From NCBI GenBank assembly GCA_013696425.1, contig JACCYP010000228.1, positions 1-11,117 of the forward strand: a stretch of DNA of 11,117 nt. Direction: 5' to 3'. The notes under the pieces are model-generated. The model saw only the letters and a list, made by a program, of their open reading frames with translations. It made no database searches and had not been told where the DNA came from. The DNA comes from Thermoleophilaceae bacterium. GTDB lineage: Bacteria > Actinomycetota > Thermoleophilia > Solirubrobacterales > Thermoleophilaceae. Both the position numbers and the translations under genes were made by a program. Below, one piece after another: positions 1 to 6,407 of this stretch (position 1 is its first letter; each line of letters opens with the position of its first letter).

Positions 1-11
1 GAGTGGGAAAG

Positions 12-37
12 ACCGTCCGGGCACATGCCCGGACGGT
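12..37 (-). terminator. Probable intrinsic terminator after the SGNH hydrolase gene
   Basis: A perfect 11-bp inverted repeat (accgtccgggc / gcccggacggt) flanks a 4-base loop. It lies 16 bases past the TAG stop of the minus-strand gene ending at 54. Read on the minus strand, the stem is followed by C-T-T-T-C-C-C, so the U-tract is short and imperfect, as is common in GC-rich genomes. The stem is strong enough that I call it a terminator or 3'-end stabiliser for the minus-strand run. It is nearly symmetric and might also stop plus-strand transcription, but that side has no T-run. Confidence 0.7.
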
Positions 38-53
38 ACCTCCCCTCAGGCGG

Positions 54-932
54 CTACCGCAGTAGCGGCAGGTGGGTGTCGGCCACGATCTTGTAGCCGG
101 ACTTATCCGGGTGAATGTTCCCGAACGTCTTCGGGTCGCAGGAGAGCGAGTTCTCGCACAGCTTCACTACGTTCGTGGGGTAGGGCTTGCCCTGGAACAT
201 CGAGGGTGCCGTGTTGTCGGTGTCGAACGCCTTGCGGACGTCGGCGACCTTGATCCTCGACTTCCCGTAGGCCGTCACGAACTTGTCCTGCAGCGTCTTC
301 GTGAGCGTGATCGACAGGTTCGCGATGCCGATGCTCTCCTCGTCACCCTTCGTGTAGAGCGAGAGGAACGGGTCGTTGTAGCCCGATCCGACGACGGTCG
401 CGCCCTTCCCGGCTGCCTTCTTCACGCGCTTGGCGATCGTCGGCACGTCCTTGTCGATCTCGGTGAAGCCGGCGCCGATGCAGGCGACGTCGGGCTTCCC
501 GCCCGGTACGCACTTGACGACGTTGTTGCCGCCGATGACCATCGTGACGTAGGCGATCTTGCCCTTGTTCTCCTTCATGAACTTCTCGGCGAGCTTGATC
601 TGGGTGGAGCCGCCTGCGCAGCTCTTGCCGGTCACGTTGCCCTTGCCGGTGAGAAGCGACTGGGTGGTCTCACCCGGGCACGCCACGCTCTTCAGCTTCA
701 GGCCGGGGTTCTTGGCCTTGAGCGACTTGTAGACCTGGGCCACGTAGCCGGCGGGGCCGCCCCTGGGGCAGGCCGTCTTGCCGGTGGCGAGGTCGGGCAC
801 GCAGCCCGCGGCCCACGAGTCGCCGAGAGCGACGTAGTAGGTCGTCTCAGTCTTCTTCGGTGCTGCACTCGCCACCGCGGGCAGTGCCAGCACGAGGACG
901 GGGAGTGCCGCCATCAAGATCCGTATACGCAT
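54..932 (-). CDS. Secreted SGNH/GDSL-family hydrolase
   Basis: This encodes a 292-residue exported esterase/lipase-like protein of the SGNH fold. The start is the ATG at 932 because it follows an AAGGAG box and opens directly into a signal peptide (M-R-I-R-I-L, hydrophobic core, cleavage near A-S-A at residues 21-23). Block I is G37-D38-S39 with Ser39 as nucleophile. Gly87 in C-P-G-E-T-T fits block II, and G-G-N-N (134-137) fits block III with Asn136 for the oxyanion hole. H274 in N-I-H-P is the block V His. The usual block V Asp three residues before the His is Gly271, so the enzyme may rely on a Ser-His dyad. Eight cysteines (44, 55, 85, 105, 141, 151, 259, 265) suggest disulfides outside the cell. 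It is the last gene of the minus-strand run, 38 bases after the alpha/beta hydrolase gene, with its own ribosome-binding site. The substrate cannot be told from the sequence. Family assignment is firm; activity is inferred. Confidence 0.9.
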   Translation of the reverse strand: MRIRILMAALPVLVLALPAVASAAPKKTETTYYVALGDSWAAGCVPDLATGKTACPRGGPAGYVAQVYKSLKAKNPGLKLKSVACPGETTQSLLTGKGNVTGKSCAGGSTQIKLAEKFMKENKGKIAYVTMVIGGNNVVKCVPGGKPDVACIGAGFTEIDKDVPTIAKRVKKAAGKGATVVGSGYNDPFLSLYTKGDEESIGIANLSITLTKTLQDKFVTAYGKSRIKVADVRKAFDTDNTAPSMFQGKPYPTNVVKLCENSLSCDPKTFGNIHPDKSGYKIVADTHLPLLR

Positions 933-936
933 TTGT

Positions 937-942
937 CTCCTT
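937..942 (-). promoter_or_regulatory. Strong Shine-Dalgarno of the SGNH hydrolase gene
   Basis: On the minus strand AAGGAG stands four bases before the ATG at 932. It is the clearest ribosome-binding site in the window and fixes the start at 932, although the reading frame stays open upstream to 1154. A 6-bp hairpin (943-957, aggggg/ccccct around a 3-base loop) sits directly upstream of it, inside the 38-base gap after the preceding gene. Confidence 0.75.
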
Positions 943-970
943 AGGGGGTAGCCCCCTGCCCTTGTCCACA

Positions 971-1747
971 CTAACCCGCGATGAAGCGTTCGATGCGCCC
1001 CGCGACCATCTCCGGATCCGTGATCGGGCCGTGATCGAACACCTCGGCGGTGGCCTCCGGGCACAGCTCGCGCGTGCGGTCGATGCTCTCCGAACTGAAG
1101 AACGGATTGTCTCCCACGGCCCATTCGAAGAGCTTCGGTCCAACCGCCCGGCAATCGTCGAGCGTCGAGTCTCCTACCCAGTAGTCGAAGCGTGCGAGCG
1201 TTGCGTACTGTGGGGAGAACGCGGCGGTGGCATCCACCCGCGCGCGCAACTCGTCCTCGGAGTACTGCGGGTTCACGCCGCCGATGGCCGAGCGCAGCGC
1301 GGAGCGGTAGTCGGTGCTCAGCTGTTCGCGGAAGAGCTCCGCCACCGACAGCGACGCCGCGAGGCTCGAGGTGCCCTCTACGCCGTCGCGGCCGAGCGCG
1401 TTGGTGGCGAGCACGTGGCTCACGAGCTCGGGATGGGCCGCCGCGGCGCGTACCGCTCGCGGACCGCCGTCGCCGATGCCCACGAGCGCCACCGGGGGGC
1501 CGATGGCCTCGGCGAGCGCCGCCAGATCGGCGATGTCGCGCGCGGCGGTGATCTCTGCCTGCGGCGTCGAGCGTCCCGTGCCGCGCAGGTCGTAGGTCAC
1601 CACCCGCCTCCAGCGCGCGAGGCCCTCCACCAGCCCGTCGTACACGCCGGCGTTCGAGAGGTAGCCGAGAGTGAGCAGAGCGGGGGGTTCGCCCTCGCCC
1701 CGCTCCTCGTAGAAGATCTCGCCCCCGTCGATGGCCAGCGTCGGCAT
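971..1747 (-). CDS. Alpha/beta-fold hydrolase-like protein with Gly at the nucleophile position
   Basis: The 258-residue product has the layout of a small soluble alpha/beta hydrolase. There is an N-terminal strand pair, then V-V-T-Y-D-L-R-G-T-G-R-S (49-60), typical of the family. A nucleophile-elbow region follows in V-A-L-V-G-I-G-D-G-G (86-95), then H-P-E (105-107), a cap region around 125-195, and a C-terminal segment with G-D-N-P (212-215) and D-H-G (238-240). His239 fits the catalytic His and Asp213 may be the acid. At the elbow the nucleophile position is Gly92, not Ser, Cys or Asp. The 13-residue distance from Gly92 to the H of H-P-E matches active relatives. Asp93 is one place off. 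It may be a non-catalytic binding protein or use another mechanism. The ATG overlaps the stop of the carboxypeptidase gene by one base (TGATG) and lacks a clear ribosome-binding site, so translation is probably coupled. No signal peptide is visible; it should be cytoplasmic. Confidence 0.88.
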   Translation of the reverse strand: MPTLAIDGGEIFYEERGEGEPPALLTLGYLSNAGVYDGLVEGLARWRRVVTYDLRGTGRSTPQAEITAARDIADLAALAEAIGPPVALVGIGDGGPRAVRAAAAHPELVSHVLATNALGRDGVEGTSSLAASLSVAELFREQLSTDYRSALRSAIGGVNPQYSEDELRARVDATAAFSPQYATLARFDYWVGDSTLDDCRAVGPKLFEWAVGDNPFFSSESIDRTRELCPEATAEVFDHGPITDPEMVAGRIERFIAG

Positions 1748-2709
1748 CAGTCGGCGCGGAACGCCGAGCCGAGCAGCTTCTTCGCCTGGCGGGCCGTATC
1801 GGGGGAGTCCAGCAGCACCACTCCGAGATTACGGCCCCCGCGCTTCACGACCGCCACGATGCAGTGGCCCGCCTCGTCGGTCGATCCGGTCTTCAGGCCG
1901 ACCGTGCCGGGATAGCGCGCCCGCAGCAGCGGGTTCGTGTTGTTCAGGTAGAGCCTGCGTCCCTTGATCGGGAAGCGGACCCGCGCCTGCCGCTTGCGCA
2001 CGATCCGAGCGATGCGCGGCACCTTCATCACGATCCGCGTGAGCACCGCCAGGTCGGCCGCGCAGGAGCGGTTGCCCGGCTCGAGCCCGTGGGAGGAGGC
2101 GAAGCGGGTGCAGAAGAGTCCGAGCCTGCGCGCCTTGCGGTTCATCATCCTCACGAACCGCCGCTCGGAGCCCGCCGTATGCACCGCGAGGGCGATCGAA
2201 GCGTCGTTGCCCGACGGCAGGAGCATCCCGTGCAGGAGCGCTTCGAGCGGCACGTGGCGGCCCTTGGGGAGCAGCCCCACCCCCGAGCCGGAGTAGCGCA
2301 GCGCGGCCTTCGTGATCCGCACCTGCTCGCGCGGGCGGCCGTGTTCGGTCACCACGAGCGCGCTCATCATCTTGGTGAGGCTGGCGACCGGCATCGTCTG
2401 CACCGGGTTGCGCCGCCACAGCACCCTGCCGCTCTTCATGTCGAACACGACGCCGGCGCGCGGCTGCTTCTTGAAGCGCAGCCCGAACGCGTCCTTGCCG
2501 TCGAGTGAGATCGCGGTGGCGGGATCCTGTAGCGGCGAAGGGGTGGCCTGCGGCGGGCCGTTCTGGGCCTGCAGGGGCGAGGCCGGAGCCGAGGCCAGCG
2601 GCACTCGCGTGGACCCCTGACCGGATGACGAGTCCTCGCGCCCGGAGATCAGGACGATCGCCACGGCCGTCGCCGCGAGCGTCGCCAACACGAGCAGTGC
2701 TCGCTTCAC
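1747..2709 (-). CDS. D-alanyl-D-alanine carboxypeptidase (serine-type, peptidase S11 / PBP5-like)
   Basis: This is a low-molecular-weight penicillin-binding protein of 320 residues that would remove the terminal D-Ala of peptidoglycan stem peptides outside the membrane. All three motifs are present in order: S-L-T-K (Ser110 nucleophile, Lys113), S-G-N (166-168) and K-T-G (273-275, then S-T). Residues 4-22 form a hydrophobic signal peptide or membrane anchor. A Pro/Ser/Gln-rich linker (about 24-66) precedes the catalytic domain. The chain stops about 45 residues after K-T-G, so the C-terminal beta domain and amphipathic anchor of PBP5 are absent and tethering would have to be N-terminal. Cys200 and Cys216 could form a disulfide near the active site. 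The start is GTG at 2709, overlapping the stop of the small upstream gene by four bases (GTGA), with GGAG eight bases upstream. Function is well supported; whether it is DacA-, DacB- or DacF-like cannot be decided here. Confidence 0.94.
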   Translation of the reverse strand: MKRALLVLATLAATAVAIVLISGREDSSSGQGSTRVPLASAPASPLQAQNGPPQATPSPLQDPATAISLDGKDAFGLRFKKQPRAGVVFDMKSGRVLWRRNPVQTMPVASLTKMMSALVVTEHGRPREQVRITKAALRYSGSGVGLLPKGRHVPLEALLHGMLLPSGNDASIALAVHTAGSERRFVRMMNRKARRLGLFCTRFASSHGLEPGNRSCAADLAVLTRIVMKVPRIARIVRKRQARVRFPIKGRRLYLNNTNPLLRARYPGTVGLKTGSTDEAGHCIVAVVKRGGRNLGVVLLDSPDTARQAKKLLGSAFRAD

Positions 2710-2882
2710 TCCGGCGGCTCCGTGAGCGCTCCGAGCACCCCCAGGCCGAACAGCGCGAGGATCACGAGCGACGCGCCCACGAGCACGTCGAAGCCACTCT
2801 CGACGATCACCCGTACGGTGAGGAAGGCGAGCAGGCAGATCAGCCCGAGTGCGGCGATCAGGGCGGCGGTACGGGCGGTCAT
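2706..2882 (-). CDS. Small two-helix membrane protein, 58 residues, function unknown
   Basis: This short frame is easily missed because it sits at the end of a very long antisense open frame. Its ATG at 2882 overlaps the stop of the rhomboid-like gene by four bases (ATGA), and GAGGA stands six bases before the start. Its TGA overlaps the GTG of the carboxypeptidase gene by four bases. Coupled overlaps at both ends plus a ribosome-binding site argue that it is translated. The protein has two hydrophobic helices, about residues 6-27 and 32-53, separated by a short V-E-S-G-F-D turn, and a charged C-terminal tail (T-E-P-P-E). With short termini on one side it would be a helical hairpin in the cytoplasmic membrane. 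I do not recognise a family. Position between a rhomboid-like protein and a carboxypeptidase suggests an accessory membrane subunit, which is inference only. Confidence 0.78.
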   Translation of the reverse strand: MTARTAALIAALGLICLLAFLTVRVIVESGFDVLVGASLVILALFGLGVLGALTEPPE

Positions 2883-3361
2883 GGGTAGTCCTCGTGGGGT
2901 CGGTTGGCCAAGAGCTTGATCACGATCATGCCGAGCAGAGCGGCGGCGAGCGCCTGCAGCAGGCTCTCGACCCCCCAGAAGGCCTGAACAGGCACGAAGA
3001 GTGCAAGTACCGGTAGCGCCGGCAGCTCGATGAGCGAGACCAGGAGCGGGATGAGCGAGAGCGTTACCACGCGGGCGTGCGGGTAGAGCACGGCGTAGCC
3101 GCCGAGCAGGATCCCGACCCCGCCGCTCACGCCGAGCGCCGCGAAGCCGACGCCGTAGAGGACGACGAACCGCCATGCGCTCATCGAGTCCTCGACGGTC
3201 GTGGCGAAGAGCCACAGGAAGAGCGCGGCTACGAGCAGCTGCCAGATGCCGCCGTCGAAGCTCTCCGGCCGCAGGCCGAACAGCGCCCCGTTCCCGGCGA
3301 TCACCGCGACCGTCAGGTAGGGAAAGCGGCGCTTCTGGATGTTGTCCTTTAGTGGGGCCAT
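2879..3361 (-). CDS. Rhomboid-like membrane protein, probably inactive (pseudoprotease)
   Basis: The 160-residue product begins M-A-P-L-K-D-N and R-R-F-P, as many bacterial rhomboids do, then has roughly five to six hydrophobic segments. A rhomboid core is recognisable: L-F-L-W-L-F-A-T-T-V-E-D (47-58) matches the end of TM2, R-F-V-V-L-Y (64-69) matches TM3, and G-V-S-G-G (77-81) followed by L-G-G-Y-A-V-L-Y-P-H-A-R-V (86-98) matches the G-x-S-G helix and the P-R-A-R-V turn. Ser79 is kept. The TM2 H-x-x-x-N is replaced by Gln41 and Ala45, and the TM6 catalytic His by about Gln136. The TM3-TM4 loop is almost gone and the chain is short for the family (usually about 200 residues or more). It is therefore probably a non-proteolytic rhomboid. 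I chose ATG 3361; the frame is open to 3427, but that would run into the divergent acylase gene. No clear ribosome-binding site is seen. It is first in the minus-strand run. Confidence 0.78.
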   Translation of the reverse strand: MAPLKDNIQKRRFPYLTVAVIAGNGALFGLRPESFDGGIWQLLVAALFLWLFATTVEDSMSAWRFVVLYGVGFAALGVSGGVGILLGGYAVLYPHARVVTLSLIPLLVSLIELPALPVLALFVPVQAFWGVESLLQALAAALLGMIVIKLLANRPHEDYP

Positions 3362-3378
3362 CGACCGAATCGGAAGGG

Positions 3379-3384
3379 TAGGGT
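3379..3384 (+). promoter_or_regulatory. Putative -10 box of the acylase gene (TAGGGT, leaderless)
   Basis: TAGGGT ends eight bases before the GTG at 3393, so transcription would begin at or next to the start codon. It fits the TAnnnT form seen before other genes here. No convincing -35 is visible. On the other strand TACCCT (3375-3380) overlaps it by two bases and lies 13 bases from the ATG at 3361, so the 31-base gap may carry two overlapping divergent promoters. Confidence 0.45.
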
Positions 3385-3392
3385 GAGCGGCC

Positions 3393-6300
3393 GTGCGCTC
3401 CCCCCTCGCACCGCTTATCGCGGCCATGCTGCTGCTCCCCGCCGCCGCTTCCGCCGCACCCGTGCAGAACCTCCCGCGCGAGGGTTCCTACGACGTCGCC
3501 GTGCGCACGACGTCGTTCGGCGTGCCGCACATCCTCGCCAAGGACTACGGCAGCATGGGCTACGGCTACGGCTACAACTTCGCGCGCGAGAACATCTGCA
3601 CGATCGCCTCTTCGTACGTGACCGTGAGCGCCGAGCGCGCGCGCTTCTTCGGCGCCGAGAAGACGTGGACGTTCGAGGGCAACGGGTCGGTCGTCAACAA
3701 CCTGAACTCCGACTTCTACTTCCAACGGATCAAGGACACCCAGACCGTCGAGAAGCTGCTCGCCCAGGCTCCGCCCAAGGGCCCGCGCCCCGAGATCAAG
3801 GAGGGCGTGACGGGCTATGTCGCAGGCTACAACCGCTACCTGCGCGACACCGGCGTGGCGAACCTTCCCGACCCCACCTGCAAGGGCCAGCCGTGGGTGC
3901 GCGAGATCACCGAGATCGACGTCTACCGCTACTTCTACAAGCTCGCCCTGCTCGCGAGCGGCGGCGTGGTGATCGACGGTGTCGCCGGCGCTGCTCCGCC
4001 CACGCCCGCGGTCGCGCCGAGCGCCGGCCCCACCACCGCCGAGCAGGAGAAGATGGTGCGCGAGAACCAGGACCGCTTCACGCTCGCAGCGGGCTCGAAC
4101 GCGTACGGGCTGGGCAAGGAGGCGACCTCGGACGGCAAGGGGCTCGTGCTCGGGAATCCCCATTTCCCCTGGATGGGCTCCCAGCGCCTCTACCAGTCGC
4201 ACCTCACGATTCCAGGCAAGGTCGACGTGACCGGCGGCAGCCTCTACGGCGTGCCGATCGTGCTGATCGGCCACACGAAGGGTCTTGGCTGGAGCCACAC
4301 CGTCTCCACGGCGCGGCGCTTCGCCCTGTTCGATGTGAAGCTCGTGCCGGGCTCGCCGACCTCCTACATCCTCGACGGCCAGGTGCGCCAGATGAAGGCC
4401 GACAAGGTGAGCGTGACGGTCGCGCCCAGCGATGTGCGCACGCGCACCCTCTACTCGACCGTGCACGGCCCGATCACGACCTCGCTGCTCGGCCTGCCAC
4501 TGTTCCCGTGGACGTCGGCGAGCGCCACCGCCTTCGGTGACGCCAACGCCCAGAACTTCCGCTACCTGAACCACTTTTTCGAGACCAACCAGGCGCAGTC
4601 GGTGCGTGAGCTCGATGCGGTCGAGCGCCGCAACCAGGGCATCCCGTGGGTGAACACGATCGCCGCCGACTCCAAGGGCGAGGCCTACTACGCCGACATC
4701 GGCGCCGTGCCGCACGTGACCAACGACAAGGCCGAGCGGTGCAACAACGCCCTCGGCCGCGCCACCTTCGCCCTGCTCGGAGTGGCCATCCTCGACGGCT
4801 CGCAGAGCAGCTGCGACTTCGGCAACGATCCCGACGCGCTCCAGCCCGGCACGCTCGGTCCGAGCAGGCAGCCGAGTCTCTTCCGCAACGACTACGTCAC
4901 GAACTCGAACGACTCCTACTGGCTCTCGAACCCAAAGCAGCCGCTGGAGGGCTTCCCGCGGATCATGGGCGACGAGCGCACCCAGCGCTCGCTGCGCACG
5001 CGGTCGGGCCTGGTGATGGTCGAGGAGCGCCTCGCGGGCAAGGACGGGCGACCGGGCAACAAGTTCGATCTCGCCAATCTCCAGGAGGCGGTGTTCGCCA
5101 ACCGCCAGCACGCCGGCGAGCTGTTCCGCGACGACCTCGTGGCCTATTGCAAGGCCAACCCGGTGCTCACCGGCGCCAGCGGGCCCGTGAACGTCAGCGA
5201 GGCGTGTCCGATCCTTGAGAAATGGGATCTCCGCGACAACCTCGATTCCAACGGTGCGGTGCTTTTCCGGCGCTTCGCGGCGAAGGTCGTGCCAAATCCC
5301 GCGTCGGGCGCGATCGGCAACAACCCGGCGCTCTTCTCGGACGACTTCAACGCGAACGACGCGGTGAACACGCCGCGCAAACTCAACACCGGCAACCCGC
5401 AGGTGGGCCAGGCGCTGGCCGACGCGGTGGCCGAGCTGCGCTCGAACTCGATTCCGCTCGACGCCCGGCTGCGCGAGTACCAGACCGAGACGATCGCGGG
5501 CGAGAAGATCCCGATCCACGGCGGCCCCGGCACCCTCGGCGTGTTCAACGCGATCTCGAACCCCTTCAAGGGCAGGAGCGGCTTCCCCGACGTCGGCAGC
5601 GGCTCGTCGTTCGTGATGGCCGCACACCTGAACGGCACCGACTGCCCCGACTCGCGCTCGATCGTCACCTACTCGCAGTCCGCGAACCCCTCCTCTCCCC
5701 ACGCGAAGGACATGACGAAGCTCTTCTCGGAGAAGAAGTGGGTCGACATGCGCTTCTGCACCGAGGAGGTGCTCACCGACCCCGAGCTGTCGGTCACCGA
5801 GCTCGGCTGCCTTCCCACGGGCGGGCTGAAGGGCGTGAGCGTAAAGAGGCGTGGGAAGCGCGTACGCCTCGGCTTCGGCTCCGAAGTGAAGCTGCCGGCC
5901 ACCATCGAGGTGTTCTCGGTCGGCCGCGACGGCAAGCGCCGGCGCGTGGCGAAGGTGTCCTCCGCGAAGCCCGTGCTCTCGCGCGCGGCCCGCCGCTCCG
6001 GGCGCTACATCGCGCGCTTCTCGCTCACCGGCAAGACCGGCCGCCTCGATGTCCGCGAGGTGGGCTTTACCGTTCGCGGCAAGCGCCTCAAGCGGGCGCG
6101 GCCGCACGTGCGAGCCGCCGGCTGCGGGTTCATCCGCGAGGCCCGGCTCTCCTCGTCCGCCTTCGGCGGCCGCCGCGCGGTGCCGCTCGGTATCTCGGCC
6201 CGCACCGCGGTTCCCACCCGCATGACCGTGCGCCTGCTGCGCGGCAGGAAGGTCGTGAAGACCGTGAGGGCGAAGCCCGGCCGCGGGGCGCGCATCTCCG

Positions 6301-6395
6301 CGAAGGGCGTGAAGCGCGGGAACTACAAGGTCCGGATCTCCGTGAGCGCCGGGAAGCAGAAGGGCTCCGTGACCCTGAACGCGGCGCGCATCTAG
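3393..6395 (+). CDS. Secreted penicillin acylase-family amidase (PvdQ / aculeacin acylase type) with C-terminal extension
   Basis: A 1000-residue Ntn-hydrolase precursor that would cleave itself into alpha and beta chains outside the membrane and hydrolyse an amide-linked acyl chain. Residues 1-21 are a signal peptide ending A-S-A. F-G-V-P-H-I-L-A (42-49) is the alpha-chain family signature. The self-cleavage site is Gly234/Ser235, opening the beta chain with S-N-A. H257 in N-P-H-F-P-W is beta residue 23 and V304 is beta residue 70, the spacings known from PvdQ. N506 in N-S-N-D-S-Y-W and the R-S-L-R-T-R stretch (532-537) supply the remaining site residues. Residues about 190-234 are the linker removed on maturation. 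The core ends near 805. Residues 811-1000 are an added Lys/Arg-rich part made of two similar beta-rich units, each preceded by a Cys (806, 911). The GTG start keeps the full signal peptide. Candidate substrates are N-acyl homoserine lactones, lipopeptides or other acylated molecules; which one is not visible. Confidence 0.93.
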   Translation: MRSPLAPLIAAMLLLPAAASAAPVQNLPREGSYDVAVRTTSFGVPHILAKDYGSMGYGYGYNFARENICTIASSYVTVSAERARFFGAEKTWTFEGNGSVVNNLNSDFYFQRIKDTQTVEKLLAQAPPKGPRPEIKEGVTGYVAGYNRYLRDTGVANLPDPTCKGQPWVREITEIDVYRYFYKLALLASGGVVIDGVAGAAPPTPAVAPSAGPTTAEQEKMVRENQDRFTLAAGSNAYGLGKEATSDGKGLVLGNPHFPWMGSQRLYQSHLTIPGKVDVTGGSLYGVPIVLIGHTKGLGWSHTVSTARRFALFDVKLVPGSPTSYILDGQVRQMKADKVSVTVAPSDVRTRTLYSTVHGPITTSLLGLPLFPWTSASATAFGDANAQNFRYLNHFFETNQAQSVRELDAVERRNQGIPWVNTIAADSKGEAYYADIGAVPHVTNDKAERCNNALGRATFALLGVAILDGSQSSCDFGNDPDALQPGTLGPSRQPSLFRNDYVTNSNDSYWLSNPKQPLEGFPRIMGDERTQRSLRTRSGLVMVEERLAGKDGRPGNKFDLANLQEAVFANRQHAGELFRDDLVAYCKANPVLTGASGPVNVSEACPILEKWDLRDNLDSNGAVLFRRFAAKVVPNPASGAIGNNPALFSDDFNANDAVNTPRKLNTGNPQVGQALADAVAELRSNSIPLDARLREYQTETIAGEKIPIHGGPGTLGVFNAISNPFKGRSGFPDVGSGSSFVMAAHLNGTDCPDSRSIVTYSQSANPSSPHAKDMTKLFSEKKWVDMRFCTEEVLTDPELSVTELGCLPTGGLKGVSVKRRGKRVRLGFGSEVKLPATIEVFSVGRDGKRRRVAKVSSAKPVLSRAARRSGRYIARFSLTGKTGRLDVREVGFTVRGKRLKRARPHVRAAGCGFIREARLSSSAFGGRRAVPLGISARTAVPTRMTVRLLRGRKVVKTVRAKPGRGARISAKGVKRGNYKVRISVSAGKQKGSVTLNAARI

Positions 6396-6407
6396 CGCGC
6401 CTTCCCG

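Noticed and set aside
72..944. Plus-strand open frame opposite the SGNH hydrolase
   Set aside because: The minus strand has a signal peptide, Shine-Dalgarno and SGNH blocks; the plus frame is compositional shadow.
933..1154. N-terminal extension of the SGNH hydrolase to 1154
   Set aside because: The extension lies inside the alpha/beta hydrolase gene, is Arg/Gly-rich, and would bury the signal peptide. The AAGGAG at 937-942 marks 932 as the start.
3362..3427. Upstream start of the rhomboid-like protein at 3427
   Set aside because: It would overlap the divergent acylase coding start, and the added residues do not resemble rhomboid N-termini, whereas M-A-P-L-K-D-N does.
3530..3590. Tandem Gly-Tyr codons (G-Y-G-Y-G-Y) near the acylase N-terminus, considered as a repeat
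   Set aside because: It is part of the conserved alpha-chain segment after F-G-V-P-H-I in this family, not an independent repeat element.
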